Notes under the pieces: model-generated
The model's input: only the letters and a program-made list of their open reading frames with translations
Told to the model about the DNA's origin: nothing
Databases searched by the model: none
NCBI GenBank assembly: GCA_030762895.1
Contig: CM061062.1
Coordinates: 233,853,879 to 233,917,878, forward strand
Source: Sophora flavescens
Lineage: Eukaryota; Streptophyta; Magnoliopsida; Fabales; Fabaceae
Length of the DNA: 64,000 bases
Direction: 5' to 3'
Program-made: the position numbers and the translations under genes
Shown: in pieces, positions 56,046-64,000 of the stretch
Position numbering within the stretch: the stretch's first letter is position 1
Layout: each line of letters starts with the position of its first letter

Positions 56046-57828
56046 TGTTAGACTCAATGACTTAGAGATTTTGATATATGACAAATACAATTTAATATGT
56101 ATGCAAGTGTTTTAGTGTCAAATAGCTAAAACAGGTATCAAGCAGTGATCAACAAGTTCAGTGAGCAATTAAAGGAGAATATTCAAGGAAGAACTTGAAG
56201 AAATCAAAAGAGCTACATGGAGGAATCAAAGAGCAAAGACAAAGATCAAGGAATCATCAAGACAAGAGCTTAAAGGAGAAATTAGATTTAAGTCTTAGAT
56301 GATTTATAAGAGATGAAATCTCTTATTCACAAATAGCTCAATTAAAAAGATGCATGAAGAAAATCAATTTTCATAGCCTGCATTAAAAGGAATAAGTTTT
56401 TGTTAATGTAAATGAATTTTTTGGAACTAAGAACAAGATTCTAATTCTGCTCGTCCAACACAAGTGAACAGAAGTGCTCGTCCAACACAAGTGACAAAAG
56501 TGCTCGTCCACTAAAGTGATACAAGCACTCGTCCACTAAAGTGATACAAGCGCTCGTCCACTAAAGTGACAGAAGCGCTCGTCCACTGTAGTGATAAGTG
56601 CTCGTTCACACAAGTGACAGAAGCGCTCATCCACAAAAGTCTTTGGACCTGCTAAGTCCTTAAATGAGAAGCTTCGTCTAATGACATGGCATATGGAGCT
56701 CGTCTACTAGTTGGAGCACATCCAATTACTTTGTGTTTTAGTACTTCCGTCTACTGACGTGGCTAGATGGATGCGGTTATTATCAAGATGGGCGCGAATG
56801 CTATAAGAGCCGATGTAGAATCTTATTTCAAGAACGAGAATCAAGAAAACAGATTCTGTTATCAGAACCAAATCTGTCTTAATTGATCCCAACGACTATA
56901 ATTTGTTTTCTATATAAAGAGGGATCAAAGGAACACTTTTTACGAATATAACATACCATAGTTTTACGAAATCAATTTGGGAAATCAATTGTGAAAATCA
57001 TTCATCATCTTTCTTGACTATTGAGAGTTAGGAATCGATTTTTTGTTTTACATTTCGATTGTGAAGAGAGAGGGAGTCTCTCTGAGTGATTAGGGTGAGG
57101 TATCCCTAAGGAAGAACATTGAGGCTCTTCACAAGAGTGTGGTATCTCGAGGTGAAGGAGTGCTCTGTGGTGTAAAGGTTTTTCAAGCTACCTGGCTAAA
57201 GCTTGTGTGTTAGTGTGTGAAATCCCACAGGTGGAGTGGGGATTGGATGTAGGTCACAGTGGGGGTGATTGAACCAGGATAAATCTGGTTGTGTAGTATC
57301 TCTAAACTCAAACTCCTCAATTTCTGTTTATGTTCAAGAACCCGTGATTTTGATGTTAAAAGTTCAATGTAATTTCTTTTTTTGATCTGTATAAACTATA
57401 TTGAAACCTGAGTTTGAATATAATCAAGACTGTGTTATCTGCGTTCAAAACTGAGTTGATCAAAACCATTCTTGATTGCTGAAACTGAACTAATACTGAA
57501 ACTGAAACATGCAAGTTTGTTCTTGATTGTTAATGCTTGTATCTGAAACTTGCATAACTTGTTCTTAATCTTTAAAGGTTTAATCAGTTTCTATATTTTG
57601 TTATCATTGAGTTTTGAACCCGAACCTATTCTGAATTAATCTTTCTGAATTAATCTTTCTTATCTTCATCATCTTCCAATTCAAGATTTTATATAAACCC
57701 TTCATTGATTTTGTAAAAGATCCTAAGGCCACAAATCCGCAACTCTGATTTGAAAAGTTTTTAATAGGGAAATATTTTAAGAAAACTCAATTCACCCCCC
57801 ATCTTGAGTCGTTGAAGCCAAAACAACA
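56046..57828 (+). mobile_element. Copia-C 3' LTR
   Basis: 1783 bp and more complete than the 5' copy. Eight CTCGTCCA units (56450-56640), TATATAAAG (56911-56919) and a GGATTGGATGTAGG..GAACCAGGATAAATCTG box (57243-57287). Ends AAACAACA. Confidence 0.85.
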
Positions 57829-57833
57829 GGTTC

Positions 57834-59205
57834 ACCAGTATGAGCTATTCAATATGGCTGATCATGAAACTATAGACCAGATTTTTGGAAGATTCCAAAC
57901 AATCACCAACAGTCTCAGGTCTCTTGGAAAGGTCTATGAGAATAGAGATCATGTGAGAAAAAATTTGATAAGTCTCTCAAAGCAGTGGAGACCTAAGGTA
58001 ACTGCTATCCAGGAAGCAAAGAATCTGAAAACTCTTTCTTTGGAAGAGCTTCTGGGGTCATTAAAAGTTCATGAACTTGAACTTAATGAAGAGAAAAACT
58101 CCTGAAAAGGAAAATCCGTTGCCTTAGAGGCCAAGAAAGCTAGTTCCTCAAAGGTGCTTATTAAAGTTGATGAGTCCTCAGATGAAGCTGATTCATCAAA
58201 TAATGAAGGTGACTCAGATGAGGATGAACTATCTTTCATCTCCAGAAAAATCCAACAGATGTGGAGAAAGAAAGGTAGATTCAGAAGGAAGTAGTTCCAT
58301 AAAAAATTCTCCATGGAGAAGTCAGATTCCAAGGAGAAAGGCCTACCCGTGTGCTTTGAATGTAAGAAACCAGGACACTTCAAAGCTGACTGCCAAGAGC
58401 TGAAGGAGGAAAAGAAATTCTTCAAAAAGAAGAAAGGCTTGATGGCTACATGGGAGGATCTTGACTTGTCTTATTCAGATGAAACAGGAGAAGAAGCAAA
58501 CATTTGCTTCATGGTTGACACTACATCAGAAAGTGAATTCACTAATGCTGAGCTAATGGACTCTGATCCATCTACTCTTCAAACTGTTTTTGATGAATTA
58601 CTGCATGAATCATGCATACTGTCTAAAGAGTATAAGAGTCTCAAAAAGAAGTTTATTAAACTCTCTAGAGATCATGATAAGGTCTGCATAGTGAATCAAA
58701 ACCTAAAGGATGAAAATGAAACATTAAAATCAAACAATGTTAGTCTGGCTGACAAGACGAAGTGTAAGTCTAATAGCTCTTGTGAAGTTGAACAACTGAA
58801 ACAAGATGTGACATACTTGACAGACTTTCTGTCAAAACTGGTTGGTAGCTCAGATAAAATAAACCTTATTTTAAGATATTCTAGATCACCACGTGACAAA
58901 TCTGGCATTGGTTATGATAAAGAGAAGCAAGATGCATCTCTAAATAAACCAAAAGTTCATACACAATATAAGGCCTCTAAAGTCCGTCTACAACACACTA
59001 AGTCAAAACCAAGCCCTTCCAATACTTACTACAAAGTATGTGGAAAAAGTGGGCATGTGTCATCTAGATGCATACATAACAAGCATGCAAAGCATTCACG
59101 ACCTATGATCACTAACAAGAAAGGACCCAAGTCAATTTGGGTACCTAAAGATAAGATAATCCCTGTTGCAGATCAGCTTAACAACAGGAAAGAAACAGAA
59201 GTCCT
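57834..59205 (+). pseudogene. gag: Copia-B Gag, C-terminal part
   Basis: Continues HQYELFNMADHETIDQIFGR and LEELLGSLKVHELELNEE, with TGA at 58103 and TAG at 58291. From 58313 the frame is open: a zinc knuckle CFEC..GHFKADC (about 58354), an acidic region, a coiled-coil segment (about 58600-58860), a second CxxC..GH-type motif (CGKSGHVSSRC, first Cys Val) and GPKSIWVPKDK. Layout as in Sirevirus Gag. The protease follows in another frame. Confidence 0.77.
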
Positions 59206-60605
59206 GGTACTTGGACAGTGGGTGCTAACGACACATGACAGGAGAAAGGTGTATATTCCTAGACCTTAGACCCAAAGATGGTGGCTGGGTCACTTTTGGA
59301 GGAAAACAAAAAGGAAATATTATTGGTATAGGTAAAATTGGTAAACATCCTTTTCCCTCCATTGATAATGTTGTTAGTAATGGTCTTAAACATAATCTGC
59401 TTAGCATTAGTCAATTATATGATAGTGGGTTTGCTGTTTCATTTGATAAGAACATGTGTCCTATCAAGAAAGCTGATGGATCACTCCTATTCACTGCCCA
59501 GAGGCAAAACAGTCTGTATAAGATTGACTTAGAGGACCTCTCAAATCAAAGTGTCTCATGTCTAGTGTCCATCGAGGATGAGCAATGGATGTGGCACAAA
59601 AGGTTGGGTCATGCAAGTTTGAGATTAATCTAAAAACTGAAAAAGCATAACCTTATAAGAGGTCTACCAAACCTTAGTTTCAAATCTGATGCTCTCTGTG
59701 ATGCATGTCAGAAGGGAAAACAAGTCAAAGGTTCATTTGAATCTAAGAATGTTGTTAGTACCAACAGACCACTAGAATTTCTACACCTTGATCTCTTTGG
59801 TCCAACAAGGACTACCTCTGTCAGTGGTAAGAAATATGGTCTTGTCATAGTAGACGACTACACTAGATGGACATGGGTTATGTTCCTTGCTCACAAGGAT
59901 GAGTCATTCAAGGTATTTTATGTATTCTGCAAACGTGTACAGAATGAAAAAGGCATGTGTATATAGCTTCAATTAGAAGTGATCATGGGGGAGAATTTGT
60001 CAATGAGCTATTCCATGAGTTTTGTGAAGAAGGTGGTATTCAACACAACTTCTCATTACCAAGAACACCACAGCAAAATGGTGTGGTAGAGAGAAAGAAC
60101 AAATCTCTTCAAGAGATGGCTAGGACTATGCTCAATGACAATTCTGTCCCTAAGCACTTCTGGGCTGAAGCTGTGAACACTGCCTGCTACATTCAGAACA
60201 GAATATACATTAGACCTATTCTGAATAAGACTCATTTTGAATTGTGGAAAGTAGAAAACCCAACATTTCATACTTTCATCCTTTTGGATGTAAATGTTAC
60301 ATTTTGAATACAAAAGATCAACTTGGTAAATTTGATGCTAAAGTAGATAATGGAATCCTTTTAGGATTTTTTGAAACTTCAAAAGGTTTTATATTTTATA
60401 ATTCTAGAACTTTAATTGTAGAAGAATATATTCATGTAAAATTTGATGACAAACAGCCTGATAAGGGTCTATCAGAGCTAGATGAAGCTTTTGCAGATCT
60501 TGATCTAAATATCTCAGGAGAGAAACCAGAAATCAAGACTGATATTCAACTAGACGACATTTCTCAACAACAACCAGAAATGTCTACCTCTCAACAGGAA
60601 AATGC
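59200..60605 (+). pseudogene. pol: Copia-B protease and integrase, frameshifted
   Basis: Protease motif SWYLDSGC then a stop and RHMTG (about 59204-59245). 59235-59633 carries LKHNLLSISQLYDSGF and WMWHKRLGHASL (integrase zinc His region), ending in a stop. LCDACQKGKQVKGSF (59697 on), HLDLFGPTRTT and VIVDDYTRWTWVMFL follow. After a frameshift near 59960, RSDHGGEFVNE, VVERKNKSLQEMA, then 60244-60609 with YNSRTLIVEEYIHVKFDD. Integrase D, D, E residues are present. FGPTRTTSVSGKKYGLVIVDD-type sequence marks the SIRE lineage. Confidence 0.77.
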
Positions 60606-62256
60606 TTAGAAATCTTGGTATTTCAAAAAACTACCATCCTCAAGATCAAATCATTGGTGACCCCAATTACAAGCTAAGAACTAGGTCAACCTTCAGAGAA
60701 CAAAGTGATTCTGCTCTAGTCTCTGAATGTGAACCGAAGACAGTGGACGAAGCTCTACTGGACGAAGGGTGGATTCTAACTATGCAAGAAGAGCTTAATC
60801 AGTTTGAGAGAAGTGAAGTCTGGACTCTTATACCCCTGCCTGAAGACAAGTCAGTCATTGGAACAAAGTGGGTCTACAGAAACAAGCTTGACGAAAATGG
60901 TAAGGTTGTGAGAAACAAGGCAAGACTTGTTGCTCAAGGCTACTCTCAAGAAGAAGGTATAGACTACACTGAAACTTTTGCACCGGTTGCTAGGCTAGAA
61001 GCTATTAGAATTTTAAATCGTTTGCTACACATCATAGCATTATGCTTTTTCAAATGGATGTTAAAAGTGCCTTTTTAAATGGCTTTATTAATGAAGAAGT
61101 ATATGTCGTGCAACCTCCTGGCTTTGAAAGTACAAATCACCCTGAACATGTTTATAAGCTTAAGAAAGCACTGTATGGACTTAAGCAAGCTCCTAGAGCT
61201 TGGTATGATAGGTTAAGTTCGTTTCTAATGGAAAGTGGTTTTATCAGAGGAAAAGTAGACACAGCTTTATTTAGAAAATCTATTAAGTTAGATTTCATTA
61301 TAGTACAGATTTATGTTGATGATATCATTTTCGGTACTACTAATGAATCTTTGTGCAAGAAATTTTCTAAGCAAATGTAGAAAGAATTGGAAATGAGCAT
61401 GATGGGAGAACTCAAATTCTTCCTTGGACTTCAAGTTAAACAGTCGATGAACGAGGTGTACATCCATCAGGCTAAGTATACAAAGGAACTTCTAAAGAGG
61501 TTTAAAATGGATGATTGCAAACCAATGAATACTCCTATGCACCCCACTTCAATACTAAACAAAGATGATAAAGAGAAAAAGGTAGACCAAAAGGTATATA
61601 GAGGTATGATAGGATCTCTTTTATATCTGACTGCGTCTAGGCCTGATATAATGTTCAGTGTTTGCTTATGTGCTCGTTTTCAATATGATCTTAGAGAGTC
61701 TCATCTCTCAGCAGTTAAGAGAATATTTAGGTATTTAAAAGGTACTACTAATCTGGGCTTGTGCTTTAAGAAAAATGATGATTACATATTAGTTGGTTTT
61801 TGTGATGCTGACTATGTTGGAGATAGAATTGAAAGAAAAAACACCAGTGGAGGATGTCACTTCATTGGAGATAACCTAGTATCATGGTCAAGCAAAATGA
61901 AAAGTACCATTGCTCTATCAACTGCTAAAGCAGAATACATATCAGCTGCAAGTTGCTGCTCACAACTTCTATGGATCAAACATCAATTGGAGGACTACAA
62001 TGTATTTGTAAGTAGTATTCCACTTATGTGTGATAATACTTTTGCAATAAATTTATCTAAGAATCCAATATTACATTCTAGAGCTAAGCATATAGAAATC
62101 AAACATCATTTTATTAGGGATTATGTTCAAAAAGGTGTGTTTGATGTTCAATTTGTAGATACTGACCACCAATGGGCATATATCTTCACTAAACCTCTTG
62201 ATGAGGACAGATTTATCTTTATAAGAAAGCATATAAAAATGTTGTATGTGGATTGA
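60602..62256 (+). pseudogene. pol: Copia-B RT and RNase H (two frame breaks)
   Basis: LNQFERSEVWTLIPLPEDKS, GTKWVYRNKLDENG and ETFAPVARLEAIR, with a frameshift near 61010. Then MDVKSAFLNGFINEEVYV, LYGLKQAPRAWYDRL and the catalytic YVDDIIFG (about 61311). A TAG at 61378 replaces Gln. RNase H continues: LVGFCDADYVGDRIERKNTSG, WSSKMKSTIALSTAKAEYISAA (Lys in place of the usual Glu), CDNTFAINLSKNPILHSRAKHI, ending at 62256. Confidence 0.8.
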
Positions 62257-62739
62257 GTTAGTATATTTGTTGTTAATTTGGTTGTCTATTGCATGTTTTC
62301 TCTGCACATCCACTAGTCATGACGTCCAGAGCACGTGGAATCTATGCGCCCACTTCCGTTGATGTGCCGTGTCCACTACGTATGTCTTTACGCGTCCACT
62401 CTTAGTCTTGTGTGGAATTGTATATGCACACATTTATTGTTTATATTAATTTGTCCTTGAACACATTTATATAAAACCCTTCTTTTTCCTTGCTGAGTCA
62501 GCTACCTTCATCAATCCCATCGTAACTTTTATGGTCCCAATTTACCAACGCCGGTTTACACATAATGACATGTCTTGTCTTTTTTTTTTGAAAACTATTG
62601 TTTTTCAAAAACCTTTAAAAGTAACCTCTTTCCCTCTGAAAAACTTTTTGCGTCTCTTCATCCCTATCAACCTCTCTCTGAAACTTTCAAACTCTCTGTC
62701 TCCCTTGTTCTTCCAAACCTTAACTCATCTTACTCAACA
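62257..62739 (+). promoter_or_regulatory. Pol-env spacer with promoter-like features
   Basis: No ORF with recognisable features. It has GACGTCCA (62320), a CACGTG G-box (62333), GTGTCCACTACG (about 62368), CGCGTCCACT (62391), TATATAAAAC (62469) and a T/C-rich run before the env-like ATG. These are LTR-type motifs outside an LTR; a promoter role is speculative. Confidence 0.4.
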
Positions 62740-64000
62740 ATGGCTTCAACCTCTGCTCCCATGCCTGCTTTTGCAACTAACACTATGTCCATATCTGTGG
62801 AACATCACTTCAATTTTGGAATTCTACAAGAGTACAATCTTGATGTGAGTAAGTTCATTAACGCTGCTGGATGGGATGGAATCTTTCTGGAAAAGGTCTC
62901 AGTGTATCCCGATTTGATAAGGGAATTATGGAGAAGACCAAATATTTCTGAAACAGAAATAGTTGGGTTTGTGCTGGGAAGGAAATTGATAGTGTTTGAG
63001 AAAACCATCTTTGATGCGGTTGCATGTGCTCAAGAGGATTTGGTCTTCACGGAGAATTAGGAAGAAGACCTAGGTGGTTCAAAGACAATAGCTAACACCC
63101 TAATGAGGCAAGATAGCGTAAGAACTCATTCTTGGAAATCCTGAGATGGAGGATCACATCAGGATTCTTGACCAAATCCTAAACAAGGTGGTGCTGCATA
63201 AGATTGGCTCTAAGGACAACTTATCAGCTCTTCAGAGGTTCTGTCTTTGCCATCTGGTTTTTGAAACAAAGATTAACTTACCCTGGATCCTGTTTCATCG
63301 CTTCAAAGATGCCATTACCAACAAAGAATATGCTTCTCACATTACCTTCACTCATCTTCTGTCAAAGATTTTCAAGCAGCAAGGCGTGTATGATGTTCTG
63401 AGTGCAAAGCCTAAGGATGAACAAGAAAGACTCCTTCGTGAGAAAGGATTGCAAGCTGCTGATTTTGGCAGAGTTAATCTCAGTGGCATGCAACTTAGCA
63501 CATACAAGCAAGTGGAGTTGGCCAAGCTTGAGGAGAAAATGAAGATTAAAGAAGAATCACTTGAGGCTAACGATGCTGCAATCCTTGGTCTAAAGAAAGG
63601 AACCAATAGGAAGACTGTGACTGTGAGGTAACCTATTCCTAAGAGGACTACTAGAGGATATGTCCTCTATGTATATTCTGGTGCTACTCTTCCACCTGCA
63701 CCCAAAAGGACAAGAAAAGTAATCATGTCTGAAGAAGAAGATGATGATGAAATGCCTATTACTGCCATTTTAGAAAAACAAACTGTTGCTGTTGTTACTG
63801 GTCCTATTGCCAAGAAGAAGAGGCAACCAACAAAGATATCTAAAACAGCTATGGCTTCTGAGGTAATAATCTCTGCTGATGAGCCTGTTAGGTTAGCAGT
63901 AGATGAATTAGTGTCCAATTTGGAAACACAGGCTGACAATATCTCTGCTCCATATGATGTGGATGATGTTTATGTCCCTACCCTGCCACAATCACCACAC
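62740..64000 (+). pseudogene. Env-like ORF of Copia-B (degraded, runs off the window)
   Basis: Start ATG 62740 in good context (CAACAATGGC). First segment: MASTSAPMPAFATNTMSISV, then HFNFGILQEYNLDVSKFINA and WDGIFLEKVSVYPDLIRELW, ending at TAG 63058. After a frame change, 63146-63631 gives MEDHIRILDQILNKVVLHKI, LVFETKINLPWILFHRFKDA and a Lys/Glu-rich coiled-coil-like stretch. A TAA at 63629 precedes a third open segment (PKRTTRGYVL, acidic and basic tracts) that leaves the window. The position after pol and the domain resembling plant transposon-protein/env-like ORFs match Sireviruses with an extra ORF. I see no signal peptide or clear membrane segment in the visible part, so the envelope role is not shown. 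Confidence 0.65.

Larger units (their letters stand above)
49171..57828 (+). mobile_element. Copia-C, complete Sirevirus-type element, inserted in Copia-B gag
   Basis: LTRs at 49171-50547 and 56046-57828, flanked by AGTTC (49166-49170) and GGTTC (57829-57833), a 5-bp duplication with one change. Internal gag and pol carry many stops. It is related to Copia-A (same gag start and LTR box families) but more decayed. No env-like ORF. Confidence 0.85.

Overview
This window is repeat-filled nuclear DNA from a flowering plant, most likely a eudicot; I could not place it further. Nearly every base belongs to LTR retrotransposons, many inserted into one another, plus three non-autonomous DNA transposons. 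I see no rRNA or tRNA gene, no CRISPR array and no intact host gene. One short ORF with a leader-like upstream sequence (31942-32148, minus) is the only candidate host coding sequence, and it is weak.

Left nest (1-29990). The outermost element is an internally deleted Ty1/copia element on the minus strand (Copia-D, 28682-29990). An Athila-like Ty3/gypsy element, also minus, is inserted in it: LTR 27365-28681, gag, protease and reverse transcriptase (RT) running leftward. Two elements are inserted in the Athila-like RT. The first is a plus-strand gag-only element (17613-24468) whose LTRs start like those of its host; an unusual 42-bp target duplication flanks it. The second is a minus-strand Tekay-derived element with 3.88-kb LTRs, present in the tandem form LTR-internal-LTR-internal-LTR (1-16968, left LTR cut by the window edge). 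Its internal domain carries only stop-riddled RT and integrase relics, with the same lesions in both copies.

Middle (29990-36256). AT-rich DNA without convincing genes holds a Tourist-like MITE (31074-31531), a Mutator-like MITE (32424-33512) and a roughly 400-bp duplication whose second copy lacks the Mutator-like insertion. The 3' part of a Tekay-like LTR, its primer-binding site and the start of its gag follow (about 35240-36256).

Right nest (36257-64000). A plus-strand Sirevirus-type copia element (Copia-B) is inserted in the Tekay-like gag. Copia-A (37428-48503) lies in its 5' LTR and Copia-C (49171-57828) in its gag. Copia-A carries a gypsy solo LTR in pol (42358-43952, TSD CAATG) and a hAT-like MITE in its 3' LTR (47511-48448, TSD GTTTTCAA). 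Copia-B continues through pol (to 62256) to an env-like ORF (62740 onward) that leaves the window.

Recurring themes. (1) Elements sit in relatives: the gag-only element in an Athila-like element, and Copia-A and Copia-C in Copia-B. (2) LTRs of related gypsy families carry arrays of two CpG-rich palindromic modules, CTCGCCTCGCGAG and TCACGGCCGTGA. The copia LTRs carry arrays of CGTCCACT boxes. (3) Coding regions are damaged by stops and frameshifts, so none of the elements looks autonomous as it stands. All boundaries were read by eye from repeats, TG..CA ends and target-site duplications; no alignment or database search was run.
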